64,000 nt of DNA from Symsagittifera roscoffensis (GCF_963678635.1 NC_087066.1:59910312-59974311), one strand, 5' to 3'; positions 1 through 10,969 are shown, counted from the stretch's first letter. Notes: a model not told the origin generated them from the sequence alone. Numbers and translations are program-made.

Positions 1-420
1 TGAATACATTGGGGTGCCCATTTTCCATCTCGATATCTGTGAAGAAGTGCTGAGAGACATTCAAATCATCTCGTAGATGATCACTATCCTCCTCGTTTTC
101 TAAATTTTTAATCAAATCAGCAAGAGAATCATTGATTTTTCTTGCTTTCAACGCGTGATCTTTCTTGCGATGATGTTGAGGTTAACAATAGCTCGGAGTT
201 CTTACACAATACACACTTTGTTAAGGTTGAGGTTGACTTTAAATGCTTCTTGCTTTTATGGAAATTCATTTCTTGCTGGTTTTAGTTACAATAATTTCCA
301 TCTGGACAATAAATAACGCCTCGCATACAACTCTTCCGATTCGTTTACCTGTGCCCTTTGTCACAGCCCTGGCACTTTTCTTTCTTAATCCTTTGAGTAA
401 CAGCATTTGAAATTAATAGT
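1..420 (-). pseudogene. polB N-terminal fragment, copy d (zinc-finger end)
   Basis: Minus-strand remnant of the N-terminal part of a Maverick-type family B DNA polymerase. Reading leftwards it has a CxxC knuckle (about 370-380), a second CVLC knuckle near 215, then an acidic stretch ending in HFFTDIEMENGHP near 15-55. It is cut by the window edge and contains frame breaks between the two knuckles. The same text recurs at 8,860-9,300, 12,960-13,390 and 15,200-15,620; the copy at 15,200 is almost identical. Confidence 0.6.
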
Positions 421-1089
421 CATGTACCTTGGTACCTACAAAAATGGTAGATATAAATTGTCCTGAAAAAGAATAAACTACATATAGTCACCTTGAATTG
501 ATCAGAAGAACTGAAACAATTTTTTAACGTAAAAAAACAGAATCGAAGGACTTTTATTTTTCTTTTGCGTAGGGGAAACTAACCAATTAGAATTAAGTAA
601 GCTATAAAAACCTTGTTTAACCGAGATCAACAAATCAGAGCCCATCGTTTTCTAAAAAAGATTCCTTTACGATTAGCAAAAAAAAACAATTGTATATCTT
701 TAATTGATTAGTTGTCTTTACAAGAAAGAGAAAAATTTTATTTCATTCGCTTTCTGATAAAACAGATGTTGACCCTTACTTTTAAACAATTTTTTGGATG
801 TTTACGTTCTACAAAAGAGAGTTCTCCGGCTAATAAAAAGTCTCTACATCAAAACTTACTCGATCAAAGGCTTAATTTTTGACTCACATTTGCGTATCAA
901 GGTTTGTTTTGAAGTTACTTATGAGTTACACCTGACAAGAAAACAAACTTTTGTTTATTCTTGAAAAATAAAAAACATTGCAAGAGTCGTATGAAAATAT
1001 ATCAATGACAATTTTGTTCCCAAACCGATACCCATATTTGTCAAAACTCACCAGCAAATTCAAATTTCCTCCATTTCATTAACAGTTTC
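421..1089. other. No gene seen; AT-rich spacer of H
   Basis: No supported reading frame. The part up to about 871 is repeated almost exactly at 15,620-16,070. It is followed by sequence (871-1,370) that is absent from that second copy. Confidence 0.6.
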
Positions 1090-1310
1090 AAGAGCTAACA
1101 GAGTTCAAAATCTTGCATGATTAGGATTTGTGGAAGATTTCCAGAGAATGTTTTCGAAAGAATCGCCAGCTTCGAAATTTACTCTCAAATCTACTTCAAA
1201 ATTAAACTTGATTATTTTCTCAAAAATTGGCAGTTTTTTTTGATTATATGCAAAAATTCAAATGAGCAGCTGTCAAAATTTGCAGAGATGCTGCTTTTAT
1301 GATTTGTTTG
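1090..1310 (+). pseudogene. R gene fragment (unknown family), copy 1
   Basis: An open frame at 1,117-1,302 encodes a peptide with the pattern FPE-x-F-E(K/R)-I-x-F-E-x-x-S-Q-x-Y-x-K-I-K-x-(L)DY-x-LKN, rich in Phe, Ile and Lys. The same peptide pattern is found in diverged minus-strand copies at 5,150-5,345 and 32,502-32,792 and in every 1.45-kb unit between 37 and 47 kb, with many silent or conservative differences. Recurrence of one frame suggests a former protein-coding gene. I do not recognise the family. It sits next to the CCAAT array in every copy and points into the element in H left and away from gene D in the other copies. Confidence 0.35.
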
Positions 1311-1484
1311 ATATTTATATTGGCAATTTTTTTCTCAATTTAGGGCAAACATCTTATGATCAAATATTTTTGCGATTGCTTTTGTGTATTATTTTTTTTA
1401 CTTTTTTACTTATTTGGAAAATGTAAGTCATATAAAGGAATTTTTTTTCTTTTTGATTACGCCATCATAACATAAAGGGTTTTT

Positions 1485-1880
1485 TTTGCGATTGGAATCA
1501 ACAATAAGAATCAACAATTATTTCTGATTGGACACACCTTTTATTTTGAATTTCCTCAAATTCCATAGAAAAAATCTGAAATCTGCTTCGACTGGGACAC
1601 GACTACAGACCAAATGAAAAAATTCTCTTCTGATTGGTTAAACTTCCACATTTGAATTGAAGGTATACCCATTCTGAACTGAAAATCATTTTAGTTTCAG
1701 TTTAACTACCAACAACTACCTCCTCTTTCAAATCTAAATCATTCTTAACTCTTGTTTTTATTCAGTCTTTCTCATTATTTCAAGCTATCGCTCAATTGAA
1801 TTTCTTGCTGACAAAACAGATGTTGACTCTTACTTTTTTATTATTTTTTGGACGTTCACGTTCAAGTTTTATAAAAGAGA
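1485..1880 (+). promoter_or_regulatory. CCAAT array plus TATA box upstream of gene Q, copy 1
   Basis: Three ATTGG (inverted CCAAT) boxes at about 1,491, 1,526 and 1,633, two embedded in CTGATTGG, are followed by TTTATAAAAG at 1,868-1,877 and then the Q frame. The same arrangement is kept at 9,350-9,600 and 16,190-16,560, where the TATA word is TTCTATAAAAG. The block is the reverse complement of the array upstream of gene D at 3,250-3,560. CCAAT plus TATA spacing fits an RNA polymerase II promoter; function is inferred. Confidence 0.45.
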
Positions 1881-2028
1881 GTTCTCCAATTAATCAAAAG
1901 TCTCTTCAGAAAAACTCGATAAAAGGCTTAACTTTTGACCCACATTTGCGTCTTAAGGCTTGAAAATTACTTCTGAAAAGCACCTGAAAAAACAGAAACT
2001 TTTTTTATTCTAGAAATTTTGAAAACTA

Positions 2029-2330
2029 TGAAAGAGTCCTATGAAAATATATCGAAGACATTTTCATTTCGTGCCCAATTCGTTCATAAGAAGAAAGAGA
2101 AGGCATCAGCTGAAAAACCCATCGCACTAGGTACGATATCCAGTTTGAAATTGGTACCGATACTATCCAAATTCTAAGACTTAAAAAAATCTCACAGACT
2201 AGTGCGAAAAATATCATAGATCTTTCAGAATCGGGAAAAAACGAGAGTACATGAATGAAAAAAATTAAAAAAGAGGTAACTATGTTCAAGACAGCTTCAA
2301 ATATACGGGTTTCCATATGATTTAAATAAT
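2029..2330 (+). pseudogene. Q gene remnant (unknown family), copy 1
   Basis: From the ATG at 2,029 a short frame runs MKESYENIS..., then the conserved frame shifts. The second half carries the pattern YDIQFEIGTDTIQI-LRL and later LSESG and KKEV-MFKTAS. Copies at 9,740, 13,686 and 16,696 keep these words in the same relative frame, while all share a TGA early on (GIS-stop), so the family was amplified after it broke. No known domain recognised. The gene lies downstream of a CCAAT/TATA promoter and convergent to gene D. Confidence 0.35.
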
Positions 2331-2340
2331 AAAAAAACAA

Positions 2341-2580
2341 ATTCAGGCAAAATGCAAAAATTGTGATGATGTTTTATCATGGGTGCAAAAAGTGAAATGA
2401 TTTTTTTATTCGGTGTGCAACAGAAGCCTGAGAATTTTAACAAGATGTTAAGACTATTTTAACGATTTCACCATATTTGCATTTTTAGCCAAGTTTTTTG
2501 CACATTGCAGAACTGAATTGATTTTCCAATCGTATGCAATTTTTTTTTTACAAACTTTTCTATGAAATTTTTCGACCTTT
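2341..2580. repeat. Decayed minisatellite block C, copy 1
   Basis: A run of words like GGTGCAAAAA, ATGCAAAAAT and TGTGCAAT separated by about 30 bp of T-rich sequence. It is degenerate but resembles in layout the intact 30-bp minisatellite at 30,718-31,230, which occupies the same position next to gene D in element X. Confidence 0.4.
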
Positions 2581-2612
2581 AATATTATGTCTTTAATTTG
2601 TTTGTATCTATC

Positions 2613-3163
2613 TCATTTAGGTAAAAAACACTTGATGAAACATATCATAAAACCACGAAGCACAGTTTTGCAAGTTCTCAAGTTCTCAGTTTTGCAAGTT
2701 TTGCAAGTTTTCAATAGAGCGCAAAATTGGTCTTGCCGCCATCACAGGTGGTTTGCTTGGTGGTTCGCACACTGGAATCGTTTGTCCAGAGAACCCACCA
2801 TCATCTTCGATTGTAATTGGGCTCTCCGCAGATCCTTCTTCTTACCACGAGAAGAGGAAACTGTTCGCAGGTTCAGGCACATATCTAAAGTCAGGAACCT
2901 CGGGATAATTCATCTCAACTTGTTTTGAAATCTGCGACATCCTTGCCATCGTTCCTAGCTGATTCTCGATGTGATTGGAATCTGCATCTAGTGGTGTTTA
3001 CTGAAGTTTCTCCTCTTGATCTCGATCATGTGCTACATTTGAATTTGGACATCCTTTTGAGCCAAGAAAATCTCAGAGACTGACTTGAGCACCTTGATTG
3101 TCAACAATTCTCTTGAAAATTCAACCGAGTACGTAAGAAAATTTTCTGAACCGAGAAGAACAT
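2613..3163 (-). pseudogene. D gene remnant, copy 1
   Basis: Minus-strand remnant of a small protein. Recognisable words in order are MFFSVQ at the start, HMIEIKRR-FSK, NQLGTM, MNYPEVPD-RYVPEP, then SW-stop-EEGSAESPITIEDDGGFS and PPSKPPVMAARP-LRSIENL. It has a TAG in the middle, a frameshift near 2,955 and a stop (TAA) after SW. The better preserved copy at 31,462-31,965 shows the ancestral reading. Between the two, differences fall mostly at third codon positions, which supports coding on this strand. No known family recognised. Confidence 0.45.
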
Positions 3164-3249
3164 CCTGAAAAATAAATTGAAGATACGGAATGAAAACCAA
3201 GAATATGTCTGACTTAAAGCTGAGAGAGGAGCTAGTTCACATTAGTTAA

Positions 3250-3560
3250 AAAAACTGATTTTCACTTAGGAGCGAGGGATATTTTAAAATGAATTGTGCG
3301 GGTTAACCAACCAGATTAGATTTCCCGTATATGGACTGTAGACTTATCCAATCAAAATTCAGCTTTCTTTTAGGGAATTTTTGATAAAAAGTCGTGTCAA
3401 ATCAGAAATTAGGTTCAATTTAAGGCTTTTTTAAACTTTATTGTTTACAATCACCAAAATTGTTGTTTATTTAAGGTTGTCGTATCCAATTGGAAAATAC
3501 TTTTGAGGGTTATCCAATCAGATTAGATTAAGTGTTGTAACCAATCAGATCTTACTTACT
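3250..3560 (-). promoter_or_regulatory. CCAAT array upstream of gene D, copy 1
   Basis: CCAATCA-type boxes occur near 3,315 (CCAACCAG), 3,358, 3,485 (CCAATTGG), 3,512 and 3,541, on the strand that places ATTGG upstream of D. The block is homologous, in inverted orientation, to the Q promoter at 1,485-1,720. It also carries at 3,226-3,231 the intact GAGGAG site in which X is inserted elsewhere. Confidence 0.45.
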
Positions 3561-4095
3561 TTCCAAGCAAGTAGGTAGTATTATGCACAGAGGAAGTTGC
3601 AAAATAAATGACTACAGGTTGTTTGCTGTAAAAATAAAAACCAAACAAAGAAAATTATAACAAGTAACCTTCTTACATTTTTTCATCAAGTCAATTGAAT
3701 TTCTTTACATAATCAAGAAAAAATTGCCCATTTTTGAGTTGATAGTCATGAAACTGCGAATTCGGGATGCAGAAATTTTTTTCTTAAGATGCAAAATTTT
3801 CTCTGATTTTTCAACAAATATGCTGAAAACGTTGTAAGGTATTGACAAAATGCAAAATTCGTGATGATGTTTTTATCAAGGGTGCAAAAAACGAAATGAT
3901 TTTTTATTAGGTGTGCAAAAAAAACTGAGAGTTTTAACAAGTTTTTAAAGTTCTTTTAACAATTTCACCATTTTGCATTATTTAGCCAATTTTTTTTTGC
4001 AAATTGCAGAACTGAATTGATTTTCCAATGGTGTGCAAATTTTTTTTACAAGTTTTTCTACGGAAATTTTTGATTTTAATTTGTTTGTATCTATC

Positions 4096-4627
4096 TCATT
4101 TAGGTAAAAAACACTAGATGAAACATATCTTAAAACCACGAAGCACAGTTTTGCAAGTTCTCAAGTTCTCAGTTTTGCAAGTTTTGCAAGTTCTCATTAG
4201 AGCGCAAAAATGGTCGTGCCGCCATCACAGGTGGTTTGCTTGGTGGTTCGCACACTGGAACCGTTTGTTGAGAGAACCCACCATCATCTTCGATTGTAAT
4301 TGGGTTCTCCGCAGATCCTTCTTCTTACCACGAGAAGAGGAAACTGTTCGCAGATTCAGGCACATATCTAAAGTCAGGAACCTCGGGATAATTCATCTCA
4401 ACTTGTTTTGAAATTTGCGACATCCTTGCCATCGTTCCTAGCTGATTCTCGATGTGATTGGAATCTGCATCTGGTGGTGTTTACTGAAGTCTCTCCTCTT
4501 GATCTCGATCATGTGCTACATTTGAGTTTGGACATCCTTTTGAGCCAAGAAAATCTCAGAGACTGACTTGAGCACCTAGAAAACTCAACCGAGTACGTAA
4601 GAAAGTTTTCTGAACCGAGAAGAACAT
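4096..4627 (-). pseudogene. D gene remnant, copy 2
   Basis: Same gene as 2,613-3,163, with the same internal TAG, frameshift and SW-TAA. A short deletion near 4,578 removes part of the N-terminal coding text. It starts near the CAT at 4,625-4,627 (MFFSVQ). The plus-strand open frame opposite it is the antisense shadow of the C-terminal half. Confidence 0.45.
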
Positions 4628-4689
4628 CCTGAAAAATAAATTGAAGATACGGAATGAAAACCAAGAATATGTCTGACTTAAAGCTGAGA

Positions 4690-5030
4690 GAGGAGCTAGT
4701 TCACATTAGTTAAAAAAACTGATTTTCACTTAGGAGCGAGGGATATTTTAAATTGAATTGTGCGGGTTAACCAACCAGATTAGATATCCCGTATATGGAC
4801 TGTAGCCTTATCCAATCAAAATTCAGCTTTCTTTCAGGGAATTTTTGATAAAAAAGTCGTGTCAAATCAGAAATTAGGTTCAATTTAAGGCTTTTTTAAA
4901 CTTTATTGTTTACAATCACCAAAACTGTTGTTTATTTTAGGTTGTCGTATCCAATTGGAAAATACTTTTGAGGGTTATCCAATCAGATTAGATTAAGTGT
5001 TGTGACCAATCAGATCTTACTTATTTTCCA
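4690..5030 (-). promoter_or_regulatory. CCAAT array upstream of gene D, copy 2, with empty X target
   Basis: Repeats the array of 3,250-3,560, with CCAATCA boxes near 4,810, 4,978 and 5,006. GAGGAG at 4,690-4,695 is the second uninterrupted copy of the sequence duplicated around element X. Confidence 0.45.
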
Positions 5031-5149
5031 AGCAAGTAGGTAGTATTATGCACAGAGGAAGTTGCAAAATAAATGACTACAGGTTGTTTGCTGTAAAAAT
5101 AAAAACCAAACAAAGAAAATTATAACAAGTAACCTTCTTACATTTTTTC

Positions 5150-5345
5150 ATCAAGTCAATTGAATTTCTGCACATAATCAAAAAAAAATTGCCGATTTTT
5201 GAGTTGATAGTCAAGTTCTTTAATTTGGATATAAATTAAGACGATAGCTCGAAGTTGAATAAATTTTCAAAACAAATCTTCGAAAGTCTTATTCCAGACC
5301 TAATCAGACAAGATCTTTAAACTTCCGAAATTGATCTAGAAAGAC
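5150..5345 (-). pseudogene. R gene fragment, copy 2
   Basis: Reverse-complement homologue of the R gene at 1,090-1,310. Conserved words are LIRSGI-L at the outer end and KIKELDYQLKN-IGNF at the inner end, but with frame breaks. It sits just beyond the CCAAT array and points toward it. Confidence 0.35.
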
Positions 5346-5475
5346 TGGTCAAGAAATATTTCACAAAGAACTTGACTGGGTTTTTTGACAAATTTGAAAT
5401 CGGCTAGGGTATGAAATGAGCCTTTGAAAAATAATTTTAAAGCTTTGATACTCAGTACTCTATTCAAAATTATAT

Positions 5476-5915
5476 ATTGACTCCTTCATTGAGTCAATTT
5501 GTATTTATAAGTTTCCCTTCTTTCAGTCAATCTATAAGTTTCCCTAAATAGGTCCTTTTTTAGTCATGGAAATCTATTTTGGTCAACATTAACGTCCAAA
5601 AAATGTGAAAAAAAAAACAAAAATCTACTTCCATTTCATCAATTAGGAAATAATACGCAGTAGAAATTACTTTTCATTCAAAGTTACAACTAGAAACTGC
5701 TGAACTCTGATTGTTCGAAAAATTTTCCGTAAACTTCTAGAATTTCCGTCATAAAATAATTTTCTTTGACAAGGACATCATTACCAAAAAAGTAGCGTAG
5801 GTGTTAAGGTCATTTTTAGAGGAAATGACGTTATGACCAAAAACTTGTTTTTGCGTAGGCGTTGACATCAATGTTAGTTCATATACATCCAATTTGTTCG
5901 ATTGAACTGTTAATT
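5476..5915 (+). promoter_or_regulatory. Palindrome-rich leader of the polB zinc-finger frame
   Basis: Contains a perfect inverted repeat ATTGACTC-N7-GAGTCAAT at 5,476-5,498 with AP-1-like TGACTC/GAGTCA arms. Further on lies the second palindrome region (about 5,800-5,835, GTCATTT-N7-AAATGAC) and a mutated CRE (TTGACATCAA). The same leader with perfect AACGTCATTT-N7-AAATGACGTT and TGACGTCA occurs in the units from 37 to 47 kb, always directly upstream of the zinc-finger frame. Promoter role is inferred. Confidence 0.4.
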
Positions 5916-5925
5916 TTAATTGCAA

Positions 5926-6720
5926 ATGAACACAGACGTTGCTGCGAGACGTTGCAAGAGATATGGAAAGCAAAAAGAGCGTAAGTGTCCAACTTGTCAT
6001 TTTTATACAAAACGCAAAAAATATGTGGACTATCATGTTGCCAAGAAGCATGCTCAACCAGCTTCTAAGCATTCGACGATTTGTTCTTCTTGTGAGCAAG
6101 AGTTTTCAAGTTACTAATCTTTTCAACAACATCTGAGAAAGTAACATAGAGCTAAGCAACGGAAACCTAGTAATACGATGGCTGACCCGTTCAAGAAAAT
6201 GAAAAAACAAGAGGAGATTGGTTAAAAATTGAAGGAATAACTAAAAATATTGAAAGATTGAAGGAACAACAAAGAAAGATTGAAGGAATATCGGTGAATA
6301 TTGATAATTTTTTGCCCATAAAAAGATTTTTTTTTTGAAAATTCCCATTTTTTGCGTACTAAAGCAGACTTGATAATAATCCAAGGCAAAGTAGAAAAAA
6401 ATGATATTGTTGAACATTGTACACTGGAATGTCAATACACAAAATTAAATTTCAACTTAATTACTAACGATACAATTTTGGCAGTTTTAATCAAAAACAT
6501 CCCAATGAAATGTGCGGACTCAGTATTACCTGAACCATCCAAGGACCATCTGTAATTTTTCCGCGCATTGCCAATATTAATGAATAGACACAATGTTTTC
6601 AATTCTCAGATTTCTAGATACTTTACAGAACTCCTAACAACGTCTGGTCATGATCCTAAAAAGCTTCGTGGTGTTTCCATGAAGACTTACATGTTGTCCA
6701 TTTTCTGAATCAAAAACGAT
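5926..6720 (+). pseudogene. polB N-terminal fragment, plus strand (zinc fingers and N domain)
   Basis: From the ATG at 5,926 the frame runs through basic RCKRYGKQKERKC, a CxxCxFYT...H...KKH finger and CSSC of a second finger, then a stop at 6,115. Beyond it, separate frames continue the Maverick polB N-terminal region, with IIQGKVEK, VLPEPSKDH and FFRALPI near 6,550-6,570 and LRGVSMKTY near 6,670. At about 6,720-6,830 it ends against the tail of the oppositely oriented polB copy, so the two polB remnants are tail to tail. Confidence 0.65.
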
Positions 6721-6829
6721 TGCTATCCCAAGCGCGGCATTTAGAAAAAAATTATGAAAAAAAATAATCCCGGAGAGAATTTTTTTGTTTAATTTTATAC
6801 AGTGTTACACTTAATCTATCAGAAAATTA

Positions 6830-9300
6830 GTGGTTTGGTTTGTAATACCTCACATTCAGTAACCCGTCTATTGTAAAAAAAAGTTCGATCCCTTTTTAGT
6901 TTATTCACAAGTCACTACTGCATAGTTAATCGTTTTAAATCCTCTATTAGTTGACTTCAACTCATTGCTTCATTCAGTATTTGTCAATATTTGGTCATCG
7001 GGCTATCTCCAGAGTACTGCAATGCACATTAGTTGAGTCCTTTACTGCTTAACTTATACTTTTGACTTTTACTATCGTAACAGCAATCAGTTTTACTACA
7101 AAGGTACAACACTTAAGTGCATCGAAACATCTCTTTGAACAATCCTGGTTCTCTCATATCATTTTTGATCTGTTTGGAGAAGAAAGAGGTTGTTGGAATG
7201 TGATAATGTGATTTTTCACGTCTACGCTGTTTTTAAATTGATCCCTTCAACTACACTCCCACTTTTCCTCTGTCGAGGATCCTTTGTCTCGAATGCATTA
7301 TTTTCAAAGCTAGTCCAATTTTCTTTTCTTGGTTCCTCGTTTGGTATCATCACAAGTAAGGCTAGGCCTACTTCATGGCAAGGACAGAATTGGAAGTGAA
7401 ACCCCATTTTTTGAAAACAGTCTTACAATGATTGCAATACCCATCAACACTGGAGCAATCAATTTTTTTCTTCTGTTATGACTATAATTTCAAACGTACT
7501 AACCCCATTTTATCTGACCTTGAATTTTTATCTTTTTTTCTGTAGTCTCCTTTCGCACACAAGCTTGTTAGCATATCCTGACATATAAAAAAAGGATTTA
7601 ACTGACTGGCATCAATCCCAATTGATGATTTCCACAAGTTTTTGATTTCCGAATAATAGTCTGGTTTGCTAACGTTTTTCTTGTGGAAACAATTGAGGAA
7701 CCACCGTTCATTCGTTCACGTAGTTTTCCAAGCAAGTCAAAATCACTTGGGAAGAAGGGTGAAAACTTATGGTCGGTTCATTTGTCTAGACAATTATTAG
7801 CAAAACTCGGAAGTGTGCAGTCAAGTTTTAACATATCTATCCATTTATCTAGTTAACATTCGATAATTTTTTGCATCGCCTCAATTGTAGGAACAACATA
7901 TTTGCTTTTAAATCAGCTTTTCCTGTTCTCAGATAGAATTCAGGTAGTCGTAGTTTTCAAGACCCATAGGAGGTTTGGTTTTCAGTGCGAGTTTTTTTTC
8001 AATGCATGCTTATCGGTTAGCTCAGACACTCGGACACTGATTGGGGTTCATGGTTCCCGATCCTGGTATTTTTTTATGTTGATTTTAAGTCTTCACTTGG
8101 TACGCAAGATGTTCTAAAATCAAAAATGCCACAATTTTTTGGTACACTCACTATTGAACCCATCCAGTTTTCAAATAACGTTTCGCGTAGAATATAAGCA
8201 CTTTTAGGTTGATCGTTTTCGACTTGGTCTTTGCATCCTAAAATATGCTTGCTTAAGTTGTCTGTTTTGTGGGAAAATAAATCGAAAATTGGGCATCGAA
8301 AGCATTTGAAACAATTGTAGATGTTTTTGACGAGAAAAATATGGTTTTTTGTATCGTAGAAGCTTCGTTGTGTGCTCGTATTTACCCATGTTTCAAGGAT
8401 AGTTGTTGGATGCATATAAATTAAAAGTGTTTGAAAGAAACGCAAATTGTCAGTGTATGGTTGTTTTGTGTGTTCATCTTAAAAAATAGTTAAATTAATA
8501 ATTGTCAGAAACGTTTCGGGAATCACTGAACGTAGACATCCAATAGGTACGTGTTTGAGCATTACCGAAAATTTTCTTACGCAAATGATCAATTTGAAAT
8601 GCCACTTTGTGTTTTGTCTCACTTTTGTACAAATTTTGTCGACATCATGATTTTTGACCTTGTCAATAAAGCAGCATAGAAATATTAAACAGTCTGTTAT
8701 TCCGATGACCATTGAAATGAAAATTTTCACTGGTTCCTATCTTACCTAACACGAATCCTAGATAAATAGAGATTTTGGCTGCGCAATCAAACTTTTCAAA
8801 GACTCGATCCAGTTTTTCAATAATTAGATAAGGATCTAGTTTGGAATAAGGAAAACTGAATACTTTGGGGTGCCCATTTTCCATCTCGATATCTGTAAAG
8901 AAGTGCTGAGAGACATTCAAATCATCTCGTTGCTGTTCACTATCCTCCTCGTTTTCTAAATTTTCAAACAAATCAGCAAGAGAATCATTGATTTTTCTTG
9001 CTTTCGACGCGTGATCTTTCTTGCGATGATGTTGAGGTTAATAATAGCTCGGAGTTCTTACACAATACACACTTTGTTAATGTTGAGGTTGACTTTAAGT
9101 GCTTCTTGCTTGAATGGAAATTCATTTCTTGCTGGTTTTAATTACAATAATTACCTTCTGGACAATAAATAACGCTTCGCATAGACCTCTTGCGGTTGGT
9201 TTTCATGTGCCCTTTGTCACATTCCTGGCATTTTTCGTTCTTACTCGTTTGATTAAAAGCATTTGAAAAAAATAAAACACACTTTTTCTTTTGATTTTCC
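6830..9300 (-). pseudogene. polB pseudogene, copy a, palm domain deleted
   Basis: Leftwards: zinc knuckle CQECDKG near 9,220; N domain with LDRVFEKFDC (about 8,810) and GFVLGKIG (8,735); FFQTLL near 8,430; C2HC finger CFKC-RCP...H...C near 8,230-8,310; exonuclease-I-like FDF near 8,120, where the expected Glu is Arg (FDFR); CVPSEDLK near 8,100; then GVSLP near 7,400. At 7,239 it jumps to the polymerase C-terminal part (REPGLF, LCSKT, STNRGF) running to about 6,830. The catalytic palm with motifs A to C is missing, and many stops and shifts are present. Family assignment rests on this order of motifs. Confidence 0.7.
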
Positions 9301-9349
9301 TTAAGTTCAATAGAACCAATATAACAATTACAGACCAATTGAAAAAATT

Positions 9350-9600
9350 CTCTTCTGATTGGTTAAATTTCCACATTTGAATTGAAGGTATATTCATTCT
9401 GAACTGAAAATCATTTTAGTTTCAGTTTAGCTACCATTAACTACCTCCTCGCTCAAATCTAAATCTTTCTTAACTCTTGTTTTTTTTCAGTCTTTTTCAT
9501 TATTTCAAGCTATTGCTGAATCGAATTTCTTGCTGATAAAACAGATGTTGACTCTTACTTTTTCATTATTTTTTGGACGTTCAAGTTCTATAAAAGAAAG
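9350..9600 (+). promoter_or_regulatory. CCAAT/TATA promoter of gene Q, copy 2
   Basis: CTGATTGG near 9,356 and TTCTATAAAAG near 9,588, in the same order as 1,485-1,880. The distal ATTGG boxes of copy 1 are missing here. Confidence 0.4.
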
Positions 9601-9739
9601 TTCTCAGATTAATTAAAAGCCTCTTCAGAAAAACTAGATAAAAAGCTTAACTTTTGACCCAAATTTGCGTATCAAGGCTTTAAAGTTACTTCTGAAAAAC
9701 ACCTGACAAAAAAAAAGAAATTTTTGTTTATTCTAGAAA

Positions 9740-10030
9740 ATGAAAGAGTCGTATGAAAATATATCAAAGACATTTTCATTTAGTACCCAATTCGTTCATT
9801 AGAAGAAGGAGAAGGCATCAGCTGAAAAACCCATCGAACTAGGTACGATATCCAGTTTGAAATTGGTACCGATACTATCCAAATTCTAAGACTAAACATT
9901 ATATCGCAGACTAATGCAAAAATTGTCATAGATCTTTTAGAATCGGGAGAAAGAGATAGTACAAGAATGAGAGAATTTAAAAAAGAGGTATCTATGTTCA
10001 AGACAGCTTCAAAAAAATACGGGTTTTCAT
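9740..10030 (+). pseudogene. Q gene remnant, copy 2
   Basis: ATG at 9,740 (MKESYENISKTFSF), early stop, then the conserved YDIQFEIGTDTIQI word near 9,848 and the acidic/basic tail ending FKTAS near 10,008. Carries the shared GIS-TGA of the family. Confidence 0.35.
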
Positions 10031-10069
10031 ATAATTTAAATGAAAAAAAATTATGAAACTGCAAATTTG

Positions 10070-10410
10070 GGATGCAGAAAAAACTTTCTTAAGATGCAAA
10101 ATTTTCTCTGATTTTTCAACAAATTGGCTGAGAACGTTGTAAAATATTGGCAAATTGCGAAACTCGTGATGATGTTTTTGTCATGGGCGCAAAAAGTGAA
10201 ATGAATTTTTTATTAGGTGTGCAAAAAAAACCTGAGAGTTTTAACAAGATGTTAAGATTCTTTTAACAGTTTCACCATTTTTGCATTATTTGGCCAAGTT
10301 TTTTGCAAATTGCAGAACTGAATTGATTTTCCAATCGTGTGCAAATTTTTTACAAACTTTTCTTTGAAAACTTTTGATCTTTAACATTATGTTTTTAATT
10401 TGTTTGTATC
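10070..10410. repeat. Decayed minisatellite block C, copy 3
   Basis: T-rich block with ATGCAGAAA, GATGCAAAA, GGCGCAAAAAG and GTGTGCAAA words about 30-60 bp apart, homologous to 3,746-4,090. Confidence 0.4.
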
Positions 10411-10414
10411 TATC

Positions 10415-10969
10415 TCATTTCGGTAAAAAAACAGTAGATGAAACATATCATAAAACCACGAAGCACAGTTTTGCAAGTTCTCAAGTTCTCAATTTTGCAA
10501 GTTTTGCAAGTTCTCAATAGAGCGCAAAAATGGTCTTGCCGCCATCAGAGTTGGTTTGCTTGGTGGTTCGCACACTGGAATCGTTTGTTCAGAGAACCCA
10601 CCATCATCTTCGATTGTAATTGGGTTCTCCGCAGATCCTTCTTCTTACCACGAGAAGAGGAAATTGTTCGGAGGTTCAGGCACATATCTAAAGTCAGGAA
10701 CTTAGGAATAATTCATCTCAACTTGTTTTGAAATCTGCGACATCCTTGCCATTGTTCCTAGCTGATTGTCGATGTGATTGGAATCTGCATCTGGTGGTGT
10801 TTACTGAAGTCTCTCCTCTTGATCTCGATCATGTGCTACATTTGATTTTGGACATCCTTTTGAGCAAAGAAAATCTCAGAGACTGACTTGAGCACCTTGA
10901 TTGTCAACAATTCTAGAGAAAACTCAACCGAGTGCGTAAGAAACTTTTCTGTAACGAGATGAAAATACT
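10415..10969 (-). pseudogene. D gene remnant, copy 3
   Basis: Same gene and same breaks as copy 1, including SW-TAA before EEGSAENPITIEDD. The start codon context is mutated near 10,967 (CATCCTG has become AATACTG on the plus strand). It is followed directly by the left end of an X copy. Confidence 0.45.

Larger units (their letters stand above)
2341..5212. repeat. Direct duplication of block C-D-CCAAT (about 1.46 kb)
   Basis: The unit minisatellite C, gene D, CCAAT array and end of R at 2,341-3,745 is repeated at 3,746-5,212. The D copies start 1,484 bp apart. The join at 3,745/3,746 passes abruptly from GAGTTGATAGTC to ATGAAACTGCG. Differences are scattered substitutions and small indels. 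Confidence 0.75.

Noticed and set aside
5939-6136. Second plus-strand frame MLRDVARDMESKK in the polB leader and its repeats in the array
   Set aside because: It recurs only because the DNA recurs. The alternative frame contains the Cys/His ligands and matches the zinc-finger module of X and of the minus-strand polB copies.
2587-10731. Plus-strand ORFs of about 97-113 codons repeated at 2,587, 4,118 and 10,438 (RSTVLQVLKFS...)
   Set aside because: They are antisense to gene D. Substitutions between X and H fall at third positions of the minus frame, and the Gln-Val-Leu runs come from a CAAGTTCTCAAG microrepeat.
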